A DNA stretch of 64,000 nt from Novosphingobium sp. (GCF_030699305.1 NZ_JAUYNB010000008.1:1-64000), one strand, 5' to 3'. Counted from the first letter of the stretch, positions 15,653-26,806 are shown. Numbers and translations: made by a program. Notes: generated by a model from the sequence alone, not told the origin.

Positions 15653-17458
15653 CTATTTCCGCCCGAACAGCTTCTCGATGTCGCCGTGCGCCAGCTTGAC
15701 CCAGGTCGGGCGGCCGTGGTTGCACTGGCCGGAGCGCGGGGTAACTTCCATTTCGCGCAGCAGGGCGTTCATTTCCGCGACCGAGAGCGTGCGTCCGGCG
15801 CGGACCGAGCCGTGGCAGGCCATCGTTGCCAACACCAGATCGAGCCGTTCGCCCAGCAGCAATGCATCACCGTTCTGGGCCAGATCATCGGCCACGTCGC
15901 GGACCAGCGCCTGAACGTCGCTTTTGCCCAGCACGGATGGCACCGCGCGGACCAGCATCGCGGTCGGGCCGAACCGTTCCAGCGCCAGCCCGAATTCAGC
16001 CAGCTGGGCGCTGCGTTCCTCCAGCCGGTCGCAGGATGGTTCATCGAGTTCGACCACTTCGGGCAGCAACAGCGCCTGACTGGCGGTGACCGAACCTTGC
16101 GCACCCGCCGCTTTCAGCCGCTCCAGCACCAGTCGCTCATGCGCGGCGTGCTGATCGACGATCACCAGTCCGTCTTCAGCCTCAGCCACGATGTATGTGT
16201 TCGCGACCTGCCCGCGTGCGACGCCGAGCGGGTGCTGCGCGGACGGGGCGGGCGCGTCCTCGGCCACTTCGGCGCGGGCGGCGGGCGGGGCCATGACCGA
16301 TTGCTCATAGCCGCGCCACGCCACCCCGGCATCGCGCACCGCCGCACTGGAGGGCGCATACTGGCGCGCGAACAGCGATGCCAGCGCCGGGGCGGGTTCG
16401 CTGGTGCGGGTGATCGGTTCGGCCTGCCAGTTGCCCATCGCGGGCGCGGCGGGGCCTTGGGCGCTGCGCTGCCCGGCGCTTTCCAGCGAATGGCGCAGGC
16501 CTGAAACAATGAACCCGCGCACGAACGCCGGATCGCGGAACCGCACCTCGGTCTTGGCCGGGTGGACGTTGACGTCGACGTCCTCGGGCGGAATGTCCAG
16601 GAACAGCGCCAGCACCGCGTGCCGGTCACGCGCCAGCATATCGGCATAGGCCCCGCGCACCGCGCCCACCAGCAGCCGGTCCTTCACCGGGCGGCCATTG
16701 ACGAACAGGTATTGATGATCGGCCACGCCGCGATTGAACGTGGGCAGACCCGCCACGCCCGACAGCCTGGCCGATCCGCGCTCCAGCTCGATCACCACGC
16801 CATCCTCGGCCAGTTCGCGCGCGACCAGCTGCGCCACCCGGTGCGGCAGGGAATCGCCCGGCTGGACCGCCAGCACGCGGCGGCCATCGTGTTCCAGCAC
16901 AAACCCCACGGTGGGCCGCGCCATGGCCAGACGACGCACCACATCCAGACACGCGGCATATTCGCTGCGGGCCGAGCGCAGGAACTTGCGCCGCGCGGGG
17001 ATCTTGCCGAACAGATCCTCAACCCGGATCCGCGTGCCCGGCGGCAGCGCGGCGGGGCCATCGCCGGTGACGGCGCCGTGATCCACCACGCGCCGCCAGC
17101 CTTCCGCATTCCCGCGCGGGCGGCTTTCCAGCGTGAGCCGCGAAACGCTGGCGATGGATGGCAGCGCCTCCCCCCGAAAACCCAGCGTGGCGACCAGTTC
17201 GATCTGGTCATCCGGCAGCTTGGACGTGGCGTGGCGCTCCAGCGCCAGCGCGATTTCATCGGGCCGCATGCCGCAGCCGTCGTCGGTCACTTCGATCCCG
17301 TCCAGCCCTCCGCCGGTCAGCCGCACGGTGACTTGCCGCGCGCCCGCATCGATCGAATTTTCGACCAGTTCCTTCAGCGCCGAAGCCGGACGTTCCACCA
17401 CTTCGCCCGCCGCAATGCGGTTGACCAGGGTATCGGGCAGGCGGCGAATGTCGGGCAT
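15653..17458 (-). CDS. mutL: DNA mismatch repair protein MutL
   Basis: 601 residues. N-terminal GHKL ATPase motifs: IRRLPDTLVNRIAAGEVVER, ELVENSIDAGA, DDGCGM, ATSKL and GFRGEALPSIASVSRL; then the transducer domain and a C-terminal dimerisation domain starting near VANTYIVAEAEDGLVIVDQH. The C-terminus has QHAAHERLVLE but the endonuclease motif DQHAAHERI is close, so nuclease activity cannot be judged by eye. The open frame extends to 17581, but the ATG at 17458 is chosen because MPDIRRLPD is the family start and has GGGG upstream. Diverges from mreB. Confidence 0.96.
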   Translation of the reverse strand: MPDIRRLPDTLVNRIAAGEVVERPASALKELVENSIDAGARQVTVRLTGGGLDGIEVTDDGCGMRPDEIALALERHATSKLPDDQIELVATLGFRGEALPSIASVSRLTLESRPRGNAEGWRRVVDHGAVTGDGPAALPPGTRIRVEDLFGKIPARRKFLRSARSEYAACLDVVRRLAMARPTVGFVLEHDGRRVLAVQPGDSLPHRVAQLVARELAEDGVVIELERGSARLSGVAGLPTFNRGVADHQYLFVNGRPVKDRLLVGAVRGAYADMLARDRHAVLALFLDIPPEDVDVNVHPAKTEVRFRDPAFVRGFIVSGLRHSLESAGQRSAQGPAAPAMGNWQAEPITRTSEPAPALASLFARQYAPSSAAVRDAGVAWRGYEQSVMAPPAARAEVAEDAPAPSAQHPLGVARGQVANTYIVAEAEDGLVIVDQHAAHERLVLERLKAAGAQGSVTASQALLLPEVVELDEPSCDRLEERSAQLAEFGLALERFGPTAMLVRAVPSVLGKSDVQALVRDVADDLAQNGDALLLGERLDLVLATMACHGSVRAGRTLSVAEMNALLREMEVTPRSGQCNHGRPTWVKLAHGDIEKLFGRK

Positions 17459-17471
17459 CCCCCGTGCGTAG

Positions 17472-18689
<1,218 letters not shown>

Positions 18690-18737
18690 ATGCTGGCGCC
18701 TGGCTCCAGCAGCGCCGGGCGGAAGGAGTAAGGCTGG

Positions 18738-19637
18738 ATGCTGCCGCCTGCAAACCGGCGCCCCGGCTATTCACGCAGGGCGCAATACGGCAACTTTCTG
18801 GGCTATCTGATCGCTTTCACCGGCCTGGCTGTTGGAGCGGGTGTGCTGCTGATTTCGACCGGCAACAGCGGTGCCTTTTCCACCGGCCGGACGCTCGCCA
18901 GCGATGTCACCGCCCCGGCCGGAGAGCTGGCCGCCAAAGGGCGGACCGAAACGCGCGGGGTGCTGGCAACGCTGGGCGGGTTCTTCACCTCCGGCAGCCA
19001 TGTCGCAAAGCTGGAGCGCGAAGTGGCCATCGCCCGCGTCCAGCTGCGCGAGGCCGAAGCGATCAGGCATGAGAACACCCAGCTTAAAGCCTTGCTGAAA
19101 CTGGCCGAGCAGGACCCGCGCCCGGTTGCCATATCGCGGCTGATCGGATCGACCTCTGCCAGCACGCGGCGGTTCGCCGTGCTGGGCGTGGGCACTGCCC
19201 AGGGCGTAAAGGTGGGAATGCCGGTGCGTTCGCCGCTGGGGCTGGTCGGGCGCGTGCTGGAAGTCGGGCGGTCGAGCGCGCGGGTGCTGCTGATCACCGA
19301 CACCGAAAGCGTCGTGCCGGTGCGCCGCGCCAGCGACGGGATCCCCGCGTTCGCCACCGGGCGCGCGGATGGATCGCTGCAACTGCGGCTCATCAACATC
19401 GGGATCAACCCGCTGAAGCCGGGCGATGCGGTGGTCACGTCCGGCTCTGGCGGGCTGTACTGGCCGGGCACAGCGGTTGCGGTGATCACCGAGCTTACCC
19501 GTGACGGCGCAATCGCCCGCCCGCTCAGCGATCCGGGCAGCACCGAATTTGTGGAAGTCCAGCCGCTCTGGACCCAACCCGCGCTCAGCGCCGACTTGCC
19601 CGCACCGCCCGGGGCTTCCCCGCCGGAGCCGCAGTAA
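18738..19637 (+). CDS. mreC: Rod shape-determining protein MreC
   Basis: 299 residues. One transmembrane helix (about 28-46, YLIAFTGLAVGAGVLLIS), a coiled coil (about 88-122, VAKLEREVAIARVQLREAEA and onward) and the periplasmic double beta-barrel with GTAQGVKVGMPVRSPLGLVG and PGDAVVTSGSGGLYWPG. It scaffolds MreB, PBP2 and RodA. 48 bp after mreB; its stop overlaps the mreD start by one base (TAATG). The last 20 residues are Pro-rich. Confidence 0.95.
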   Translation: MLPPANRRPGYSRRAQYGNFLGYLIAFTGLAVGAGVLLISTGNSGAFSTGRTLASDVTAPAGELAAKGRTETRGVLATLGGFFTSGSHVAKLEREVAIARVQLREAEAIRHENTQLKALLKLAEQDPRPVAISRLIGSTSASTRRFAVLGVGTAQGVKVGMPVRSPLGLVGRVLEVGRSSARVLLITDTESVVPVRRASDGIPAFATGRADGSLQLRLINIGINPLKPGDAVVTSGSGGLYWPGTAVAVITELTRDGAIARPLSDPGSTEFVEVQPLWTQPALSADLPAPPGASPPEPQ

Positions 19638-20188
19638 TGCCCGGTCCGCTTTCCGGCGATCGTCACGATTACCCGCGCCAGCGGATCAATCGCGCGCCTT
19701 CCCCGGTGCTGGCCGTCGCGGCGCCGTGGGTGCTGGTGATGCTGGGCAGTCTCGCCTCGCTGTTGCCGCTGGTCGCCTCGGCCCCGGTGCTGCCGCCGCT
19801 GGGTTTCCTGTTCCTGATGGCCTGGCAGCAGCTGCGGCCGGGGTTGTTCCCGGTCTGGGCGGGGTTGCCGCTGGGGCTGTTCGATGACCTGTTCAGCGGC
19901 CAGCCGTTCGGATCGGCCATGGCGCTCTGGTCAATTGCCATGATCGGGATGGACTATTTCGAGGCCCGGTTTCCGTGGCGCGGGTTCGCGCTGGACTGGC
20001 TGCTGGCCGCCGGCGTGGTCGCGGCCTATCTGCTGCTTGCGCTCACCATTGCCAATCTGGCGGGCGGCGCGACGCCGGTGCAGGTGGTGTTGCCGCAACT
20101 GGCCGTGGCGGTGCTGGCCTATCCGCTGGCCGCGCGGATCGTCGGCGCGACCGACCGGTTCCGGCTGATCGCGGTGCGGCAAATCTGA
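19637..20188 (+). CDS. mreD: Rod shape-determining membrane protein MreD
   Basis: 183 residues, hydrophobic, with five to six predicted membrane helices. The polar N-terminal tail (SGDRHDYPRQRINRAPSP) is common in alphaproteobacterial MreD, and PVWAGLPLGLFDDLFSGQPF is the family's conserved block. It is a partner of MreC in the elongasome. Overlaps both neighbours by one base. Confidence 0.9.
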   Translation: MPGPLSGDRHDYPRQRINRAPSPVLAVAAPWVLVMLGSLASLLPLVASAPVLPPLGFLFLMAWQQLRPGLFPVWAGLPLGLFDDLFSGQPFGSAMALWSIAMIGMDYFEARFPWRGFALDWLLAAGVVAAYLLLALTIANLAGGATPVQVVLPQLAVAVLAYPLAARIVGATDRFRLIAVRQI

Positions 20189-22302
20189 TGCTGGGTGCCA
20201 GCAATCATGTCAGTTCGGGCACGCTGAAAAACAGCTTTGAACGGCGCAGCGTCGTGATCGGCGGGCTGCAACTGGGCGTCGGCGTGCTGCTGGCGGCGCG
20301 GATGGCCTGGATCGGGCTGGTCCAGAACGACAAGTACAGCACGCTGTCGGAAAGCAACCGCGTCAACCTGACCCTGATCCCGCCGCGCCGCGGGGCAATC
20401 CTGGATCGTAACAACGCCCCGCTGGCCGCCAATCGCGCCGATTTCCGGGTGGACCTGATTCCGGATCGGCTGATCGATCCCGACCGCACGCTGACGGAAC
20501 TGGGGCAATTGCTGCAACTCAGCGCGGTCCAGCTGCGCGATCTGCGCGACAAGCTGGAAAAGGCCCACGGCTTTCAGCCGGTCGAAGTCGCCGCCGGGCT
20601 GGACTGGGACCGGTTTGCGGCGGTCAGCGTGCGATTGCCGAACCTGCCCGGCGTGCTGGCCCAGCGCAGCTTTTCGCGCTGGTATCCCACCGGGCCGTCA
20701 GTCGGCCACCTGATCGGCTATGTCGGCACCGCTTCGGCCGAAGACTATGCCCAGGAACGCAATCCGTTGCTGATCACCCCCGGCTTCAAGGTTGGCAAGG
20801 ACGGGCTGGAAAAGCGCTTTGAACAGGAACTGCGCGGCGCCCCCGGTGCGCGCCGGGTTGAGGTGACGGCCACGGGCAAAGTCGTCCGCGATCTCGAAAT
20901 GCGCGAGGATGTGCCCGGCCAGCCGCTGAAGCTGACGATCAGCGCCCCGTTGCAGGATTACGCCGCGCGGCGGATGGGGCCGGAATCGGGCGCGGTGGTG
21001 GTGATGGACTGCCTGACCGGCGATCTCCTCTCGATGGTATCGATGCCCAGCTTCGATCCGAACAATTTTTCCGATGGCATCGGCCGGATCGAATGGAAGA
21101 TGCTGTCGGATGACGATCATGTGCCCTTGCGCAACAAGGTGCTGCGCGGGTTGTTCCCGCCAGGCTCCACGGTCAAGCCGATGGTGGCGCTGGCCTTTCT
21201 GGAAGCCGGGCTGGACCCCAAGGCGGCGGTCAATTGCAGCGGCGGGCTGCGGGTCGGGAACCGCGTGTTCCACTGCTGGAACCGCCGGGGACATGGCCAT
21301 ACCGACATGGCCAAGGGCATCTATCAAAGCTGCGATGTCTATTTCTATCACTTTGCCCAGAAAGTCGGGATGCAGCGGATCGCCGACATGGCCCGCCGTC
21401 TGGGGCTGGGTGAATCCTATGACCTGCCGGTGCTGGGCCAGTCCTATGGTACCGTGCCCGATCCGGACTGGAAGCAGAAGAAATACAACAGGCCCTGGGC
21501 GGTGTTCGATACGGTCAACGCCACGATTGGCCAGGGCTACATGCTGGTCAATCCGCTGCAACAGGCGGTCATGACCGCGCGGATTGCATCGGGGCTTGAA
21601 CTGCAACCGCGCCTGATCTTCGATCCGAACGCGCCAAAGCCCCGCTCGCTCGGCCTCTCGCAGGAACATCTCGATTTCGTTCATCAGGCGATGAGCGATG
21701 TCGTCAATGGTCCCGGCACCGCCGGGCGGGCGCGCCTGCCGATCGACAACGTGCTGATGGCCGGGAAAACCGGGACTGCGCAAGTCGTCAGCCTGAACAT
21801 CAGCGACGGCAAAAGCGGGGCGTGGAAATACCGCGATCACGGGCACTTCATCTGCTTCGCGCCGTTCGACAAGCCGCGCTATGCCTGCGCCGTGGTGGTT
21901 CAGCATGGTGGCGGCTCTGGCGCGGCTTATCCGATCGCGCGCGATGTGATGACGTTCCTGTACGATCCGGCCAAGGCCATGGAAGTGCTACAGGGGATGG
22001 AGGCCGGCTGGGGCGGCACCCCGCAGCAGCGTCAGGCCACCAAGTATCGCGAATACACCGCCCGCTACGGCGTCAGCGCGCCGCGCGCTGCCAACGAGGC
22101 TGAACTGGCCCGCGCGGGCGCGCGGGCCGACGCCGAGGCCGCCCGCCCGCCCGCCATCAATACCGAGGCCGCGCAGCCCCGGGCAGAACCGGACGCCGGG
22201 GCAGCTGCGCCAGCGCCCGCGCAGCCGGCTCAGCCCGGCACGCCTGCCCAGCCAGCGGCCGCACCAACTTCCGCCGCCACTCCGGCCGGATCGCCGCAAT
22301 GA
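20188..22302 (+). CDS. mrdA: Penicillin-binding protein 2, peptidoglycan transpeptidase
   Basis: 704 residues. An N-terminal membrane anchor (about 24-42), a dimerisation domain with RRGAILDRNNAPLAANRADF, then the transpeptidase with STVK (Ser327 nucleophile), YQSCDVYFY carrying the SxD form of motif 2, and KTGT at about 527-530. The ATG at 20188 overlaps the mreD stop. The last 70 residues are an Ala/Pro/Gln-rich low-complexity tail beyond the catalytic domain, longer than in E. coli PBP2. It crosslinks new wall during elongation together with RodA. Confidence 0.96.
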   Translation: MLGASNHVSSGTLKNSFERRSVVIGGLQLGVGVLLAARMAWIGLVQNDKYSTLSESNRVNLTLIPPRRGAILDRNNAPLAANRADFRVDLIPDRLIDPDRTLTELGQLLQLSAVQLRDLRDKLEKAHGFQPVEVAAGLDWDRFAAVSVRLPNLPGVLAQRSFSRWYPTGPSVGHLIGYVGTASAEDYAQERNPLLITPGFKVGKDGLEKRFEQELRGAPGARRVEVTATGKVVRDLEMREDVPGQPLKLTISAPLQDYAARRMGPESGAVVVMDCLTGDLLSMVSMPSFDPNNFSDGIGRIEWKMLSDDDHVPLRNKVLRGLFPPGSTVKPMVALAFLEAGLDPKAAVNCSGGLRVGNRVFHCWNRRGHGHTDMAKGIYQSCDVYFYHFAQKVGMQRIADMARRLGLGESYDLPVLGQSYGTVPDPDWKQKKYNRPWAVFDTVNATIGQGYMLVNPLQQAVMTARIASGLELQPRLIFDPNAPKPRSLGLSQEHLDFVHQAMSDVVNGPGTAGRARLPIDNVLMAGKTGTAQVVSLNISDGKSGAWKYRDHGHFICFAPFDKPRYACAVVVQHGGGSGAAYPIARDVMTFLYDPAKAMEVLQGMEAGWGGTPQQRQATKYREYTARYGVSAPRAANEAELARAGARADAEAARPPAINTEAAQPRAEPDAGAAAPAPAQPAQPGTPAQPAAAPTSAATPAGSPQ

Positions 22303-23414
22303 CCCGGCAGATCATCCCCGAGGCCATCGCGCGCGAGCCATGGCACGTGATCCTGCCGCTGCTGCTGCTCAACACCTTTGGCTCGGCGATCCTCTATTCG
22401 GCCGCCGGGGGCAACCTGGAGCCGTGGGCGACGCTCCACACCATTCATTTCGCCGTATTCCTGGCCATGGCGCTCGTGATCTCGCATTTTTCGCGCGATT
22501 TTCTGAAGCTGGTGGCGTTCCCCGGATACGTGGTGCTGGTGCTGCTGCTGGTGCTGGTGGAGCTGATCGGCGGGATCGGCGGGGGCAGCCAGCGCTGGCT
22601 CAACCTCGGTTTCATGACCCTTCAGCCGTCTGAACTGATGAAGCCCGGCATCGTCCTGATGCTGGCCCGGTACTACGATACGCTGCCCCCGGCGATGACC
22701 AAAAGCTGGCGATCGCTGCTGCCCGCAGCCGGGTTGCTGGGCGTGCCGACGCTGCTGGTGATGCTGCAGCCCGATCTGGGAACGGCCTTGTCGATCAGCG
22801 CCGGGGCCGTGGTGGTCATCTTCCTGGCCGGTTTGCCGCTGCGCTGGTTCATCGGCGCAGGGGCAGCCGCGATCGCCATCATCCCGGTGGCGTTCTACAC
22901 CCTGCTGCACGACTATCAGCGCAACCGCGTGCTGACCTTCCTCGATCCGGAAAGCGACCCGCTCGGCACCGGCTACCACATCAGCCAGTCCAAGATCGCG
23001 ATCGGTTCCGGCGGGTTCTTTGGCAAGGGTTTCGGGAATGGCTCGCAAAGCCATCTGGAATACCTGCCCGAAGCGCACACCGACTTTGCGTTTGCCACCA
23101 TGGCCGAGGAATGGGGCTTTGTGGGCGGTTTGTTCATCCTGGGCGTGTTCATGTGGATCTTGCGCTGGGGCCTGCAAGTGGCCCGGAATGCGCCCGACCG
23201 GTTCTCGATGCTGCTGGCCGCCGGGATGACCTTCACGATCTTTTTCTACATGGCGGTCAACGTGATGATGGTGATGGGGCTGGCCCCGGTCGTGGGCATT
23301 CCGCTGCCCTGGATCAGCCATGGCGGATCATCGCTGATGACCAATATGATCTGCATCGGCACAATCATGGCGGTGGAGCGCTGGAGCAAACGCAGCAGCG
23401 GCCTGAGCGGCTGA
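22299..23414 (+). CDS. rodA: Rod shape-determining glycosyltransferase RodA
   Basis: 371 residues with about ten membrane helices of the SEDS family. Seen: QRWLNLGFMTLQPSELMKP, PDLGTALSISAGAVVVIFL, and the large-loop block EAHTDFAFATMAEEWGFVGG containing the conserved acidic residues. It polymerises lipid II into glycan strands with PBP2. It overlaps mrdA by 4 bp (ATGA) and is the last gene of the shape operon; tRNA-Lys follows 90 bp downstream. Confidence 0.96.
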   Translation: MTRQIIPEAIAREPWHVILPLLLLNTFGSAILYSAAGGNLEPWATLHTIHFAVFLAMALVISHFSRDFLKLVAFPGYVVLVLLLVLVELIGGIGGGSQRWLNLGFMTLQPSELMKPGIVLMLARYYDTLPPAMTKSWRSLLPAAGLLGVPTLLVMLQPDLGTALSISAGAVVVIFLAGLPLRWFIGAGAAAIAIIPVAFYTLLHDYQRNRVLTFLDPESDPLGTGYHISQSKIAIGSGGFFGKGFGNGSQSHLEYLPEAHTDFAFATMAEEWGFVGGLFILGVFMWILRWGLQVARNAPDRFSMLLAAGMTFTIFFYMAVNVMMVMGLAPVVGIPLPWISHGGSSLMTNMICIGTIMAVERWSKRSSGLSG

Positions 23415-23504
23415 AAAAAGTTCACCTCCCCCCTTCCCTCCCCGGAAATTTCCGCTAGAGGAAGCGCTCCCCGACGAATCGGGGCCGCGGAAAAACCGCC
23501 GTGT

Positions 23505-23580
<76 letters not shown>

Positions 23581-23687
23581 TTTCTTCCCTGAATCAACAG
23601 CCTTACCGGGTCTGGAACGGGTAATCCGTCCGGGTGCAGCGGGCCACGCGTCTGTGACCAGGGTCGTGTTTACCGCGGCCTGGATCG

Positions 23688-23728
23688 AACCCGGTCGGCC
23701 CAGCGCGCTCGCCAGTGCCGACCGGGTT
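23688..23728. terminator. 12-bp inverted repeat between tRNA-Lys and catabolic cluster
   Basis: AACCCGGTCGGC (23688-23699) and GCCGACCGGGTT (23717-23728) form a perfect 12-bp stem with a 17-nt loop. It lies between two converging units, tRNA-Lys from the left and the SDR gene from the right, so it may end transcription from both sides. The T-run is short, so a purely structural palindrome is also possible. Confidence 0.55.
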
Positions 23729-23739
23729 TGTGGTGACCT

Positions 23740-24522
23740 TTAGCGCGGGGCCATGCGGATTGCGCCGTCGAGGCGGATGTTCTGGCCGTTGAAATAGCTG
23801 TTGCGGACGAGTTCCATCGCCAGGCTGCCGAACTCTTCCGGCTTGCCGAGGCGCTTGGGGAACGGCACCGATGCGCTGAGGTTGTCGAACACCTTTTCCG
23901 GCAGGCGGCCGAGCAGCGGCGTGCCGAAAATGCCCGGCATGATCGAGTTCACGCGGATGCCCAGGTCCATCAGATCGCGCGCCATCGGCAGCACCAGCCC
24001 GTTCACGCCCGCTTTGAGCGAACCATAGGCCACCTGCCCGACCTGCGCATCCTGCGCCGCGACCGACGCGGTCAGCGTGATGCAGCCGCGTTCACCGTCT
24101 TCCAGCGGTTCAAGGCTGGCCATGCCCAGCGCCGAGAGCGATGCCACGCGGTAGCTGGAAATCAGGATGCCCTGCGCGGCGAATTCGAAATCCTCGGTCG
24201 ACAGGCGGATGAACTCGCCCGTTTCCTTGTTGCGGCCCACGGTCTTGCCCTTGCGGTTGGCCATCGCGCAGTGAACCAGCACGCGTTCCTGGCCATGCGC
24301 GGCGCGCGCCTTGGCATAGCCGGCGATGACCGATTCCTCGCTCATGATATCGACCTTGCAGAACAGCCCGCCGATGGCCTGCGCCACTTCGCTGCCCAGT
24401 TCCTCGTTCAGGTCGAAAATGGCAACCTTGACCCCGGCAGCGGCCAGCGCCTCTGCCGTCGCGCGGCCCAGCCCGGAAGCGCCGCCGGTGACGACGGCAG
24501 CGGTGGTGTTGTCGATCTTCAT
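23740..24522 (-). CDS. SDR, HSD10-like 3-hydroxyacyl-CoA dehydrogenase type
   Basis: 260 residues. AVVTGGASGLGRATAEALA (Rossmann), FDLNEELG, catalytic YGSLK, and the end YFNGQNIRLDGAIRMAPR. The overall pattern (MKIDNT start, FCKVDIMSEESV, FPKRLGKPEEFG) is that of HSD10/3-hydroxyacyl-CoA dehydrogenase type 2 SDRs, which oxidise beta-hydroxyacyl-CoA or hydroxysteroids. It has a close paralogue at 46057-46851. Third gene of the unit thiolase, NMO-like, SDR, giving oxidation followed by thiolysis. The start ATG has GAGAGGACGAAGAACC upstream. Confidence 0.85.
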   Translation of the reverse strand: MKIDNTTAAVVTGGASGLGRATAEALAAAGVKVAIFDLNEELGSEVAQAIGGLFCKVDIMSEESVIAGYAKARAAHGQERVLVHCAMANRKGKTVGRNKETGEFIRLSTEDFEFAAQGILISSYRVASLSALGMASLEPLEDGERGCITLTASVAAQDAQVGQVAYGSLKAGVNGLVLPMARDLMDLGIRVNSIMPGIFGTPLLGRLPEKVFDNLSASVPFPKRLGKPEEFGSLAMELVRNSYFNGQNIRLDGAIRMAPR

Positions 24523-24545
24523 GGTTCTTCGTCCTCTCTTCGCGC

Positions 24546-25526
24546 TCAGCCGATCATGCCGGCGAGGCGTCCCTTGATGATGGTTTCCGCGTCAGCGACG
24601 ATTCGGCTGACCAGTTCCTGACAAGTCGGCAGATCGTGGATCAAGCCCTGCACCATACCGGCCCAGAATACGCCCTTGGTCAGATCGCCGGTTTCGAGCA
24701 ATTCCTTGCCCGCCGTGCCGGCCACCAGCTCGCGCACGTCTTCAAACGTCGCGTCCGGCTGCGCGAGGCGGCGGACGACTTCTTCGGACACGGCGCTCTT
24801 GCCGACGCGGGCGGTGTTCTTGAAATTGCGGAAGATCAGGAAGCTGCCGCGTTCGTCATTATCGACATAGGCCTGCTTCACGTTGGCGTGGATCGGCGCC
24901 TCCGCCGTGGCGCAGAAGCGGGTGCCCATGTTGATCCCTTCCGCGCCCAGCGCCAGCGCCGCCGCAAGGCCGCGCCCGTCCCCGAACCCGCCGCTGGCGA
25001 GCATCGGGATTTTCACCTTGTCAGCCGCAGCCGGGATCAGGATCAGGCCCGGAATATCGTCCTCGCCCGGGTGCCCGGCGCATTCGAACCCGTCGATCGA
25101 AATGACGTCCACCCCGGCCTTTTCCGCCGATACCGCGTGGCGCACGGCGGTGCATTTGTGCAGGATCCTGATCCCGTGGGGCTTCAGCTGTTCCCAGATT
25201 TCACGCACGGCAGGCGTGCCGGCGGTTTCCACGATCTTCACGCCGCCGTCGATGATCGCCTGGGCATAGGCCTTGTAATCAGGCGAATTGATCGTGGGAA
25301 ACACGGTCATGTTCACGCCGAACGGCTTGGCCGTCATCGCGCGGGTGCGTTCGATCTCCTCGCGCAGCGCTTCCGGGCTGGGCTGGCTTAGCGCGGTGAT
25401 GATGCCAAGGCCGCCCGCGTTGGACACGGCGCTGGCCAGTTCGGCAAAGCCGACATTCATCATCCCGCCCTGGACAATCGGATGTTCGATTTCGAGCAGT
25501 TCGGTAATACGGGTCTTCAGCGCCAT
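24546..25526 (-). CDS. Nitronate monooxygenase-like FMN enzyme
   Basis: 326 residues of the NMO/2-nitropropane dioxygenase family: IEHPIVQGGMMNVG at the N-terminus, FGVNMTVFP, IDGFECAGHPGEDD with the conserved His, and the FMN phosphate site ASGGFGDGRGLAAALALGAE with INMGTRFCAT. In catabolic clusters such proteins often act as flavin reductases or oxidases on CoA thioesters; IpdC of the actinobacterial steroid ring C/D pathway belongs here. Sitting between a thiolase and an SDR, that role is more likely than nitroalkane oxidation. Substrate unknown. Confidence 0.85.
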   Translation of the reverse strand: MALKTRITELLEIEHPIVQGGMMNVGFAELASAVSNAGGLGIITALSQPSPEALREEIERTRAMTAKPFGVNMTVFPTINSPDYKAYAQAIIDGGVKIVETAGTPAVREIWEQLKPHGIRILHKCTAVRHAVSAEKAGVDVISIDGFECAGHPGEDDIPGLILIPAAADKVKIPMLASGGFGDGRGLAAALALGAEGINMGTRFCATAEAPIHANVKQAYVDNDERGSFLIFRNFKNTARVGKSAVSEEVVRRLAQPDATFEDVRELVAGTAGKELLETGDLTKGVFWAGMVQGLIHDLPTCQELVSRIVADAETIIKGRLAGMIG

Positions 25527-25552
25527 GTCGGTTCGCTCCCAGTGCTATCGGT

Positions 25553-26806
25553 TCAGAGCCGTTCGATGATGATCGCCGGGGCCATGCCGCCCGCCGCGCA
25601 CATCGTGATCAGCGCGTAACGCCCGCCCGAGCGTTCCAGTTCGTCCAGCGCGGTGCCGATCAGCATCGACCCGGTCGCGCCGATCGGGTGACCCAGCGCA
25701 ATCGAGCCGCCGTTGATGTTGACCTTGCTGCGATCAAGCTCGAGGTCGCGCTGAAACTTTTCCGCGACGACCGCGAACGCCTCGTTGATTTCCCAGACGT
25801 CGATATCGTCCTTGGTCAGCCCGGCCTTGGCCAGTGCCTTCTTTGCGGCGGGGACCGGCGCGTTGAGCATCAGCGTCGGGCAATCGCCCTGGTTGACGCA
25901 GGTCACCACGCGACCGCGCGGCTTCCAGCCATTGCGCGCCACGGCATCCGCCGACGCCAGCAGGATCGCCGCCGCGCCATCGACCACGCCGGATGAATTG
26001 CCGGCATGGTGGATCGGATCCCATTCAAGACCCGGATACTTGCGCTGGATCGCCTCGGCAAAGGTTTCACCCCCTTCGACAATCGGGGAATGCATGATCG
26101 TCCCGAACGCCGGGCGCAGTGCGGCCAGCCCTTCGGCGGTGGTCTGCGGGCGGGGGTATTCATCGCGGTCGAGCGCCAGCGATCCATCCTCGTGAAAGAC
26201 CGGCACCAGGCTGCGGGCGAACCGGCCATCGCGGATCGCGGCATCGGCGCGGCGCTGGCTTTCCAGCCCCAGCGCATCGACATCGGCGCGGGTGATGCCC
26301 TCGCGCGCGGCAATCGCATCGGCGCAGACGCCCTGATTCGATTGCGGGTGAAGTTCGTGGAGCGCGGGGTTGCCCATGTCACGCCCCATCCGGGGCAGAC
26401 CGCCAGCGGCTTCCAGTGCGGACAAGTGATCGCGGTAGGACATCATTTCCACCCCGCCCGCGATGATGATGTCTTCAAGACCTGAACCGATCTGCGCGGT
26501 CGCCAGCCCGACGGTCGTGATCCCGCCGCCGCAGAACCGGTCGAGCGTCATGCCAGACACCACCGGATCGAACCCGGCCAGCAGCGCCGACATCCGCCCG
26601 ATATCGCCCGCCTGCTTGCCGCGCTGGGCCGAGGTGGAAAAGATCACGTCGTCGATCGTGGCGGTATCGACCGCATTGCGTTCCACCAGTGCTTTCAGAA
26701 CCGTCGCGCCAAGGTGCTGCGGGTGCAGCTGGGTCAGCGCGCCCTTTTGCCACTTGCCGCCCCCGCGCGGCGTGCGCACGGCATCGATAATGAAAGCATT
26801 CTGCAT
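25553..26806 (-). CDS. Acetyl-CoA C-acyltransferase (beta-ketothiolase)
   Basis: 417 residues of the classical thiolase fold. MQNAFIIDAVRTPRG start, nucleophile Cys in TLDRFCGGG (about residue 89), WEINEAFAVV, NINGGSIALGHPIGATG with the catalytic His, and the second Cys in TMCAAGGMAP. It cleaves a beta-ketoacyl-CoA with CoA, ending a beta-oxidation round. The ATG at 26806 is chosen; the open frame extends 16 codons further with no family match. First gene of a three-gene minus-strand unit; a TATAACTAGGT motif lies about 165 bp upstream. Confidence 0.93.
   Translation of the reverse strand: MQNAFIIDAVRTPRGGGKWQKGALTQLHPQHLGATVLKALVERNAVDTATIDDVIFSTSAQRGKQAGDIGRMSALLAGFDPVVSGMTLDRFCGGGITTVGLATAQIGSGLEDIIIAGGVEMMSYRDHLSALEAAGGLPRMGRDMGNPALHELHPQSNQGVCADAIAAREGITRADVDALGLESQRRADAAIRDGRFARSLVPVFHEDGSLALDRDEYPRPQTTAEGLAALRPAFGTIMHSPIVEGGETFAEAIQRKYPGLEWDPIHHAGNSSGVVDGAAAILLASADAVARNGWKPRGRVVTCVNQGDCPTLMLNAPVPAAKKALAKAGLTKDDIDVWEINEAFAVVAEKFQRDLELDRSKVNINGGSIALGHPIGATGSMLIGTALDELERSGGRYALITMCAAGGMAPAIIIERL

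Noticed and set aside
14960..15914. Several short open frames in the REP nest before mutL
   Set aside because: They translate the palindromic repeats themselves (for example TLNLVQGPS, PETSSG) and have no ribosome sites of note.
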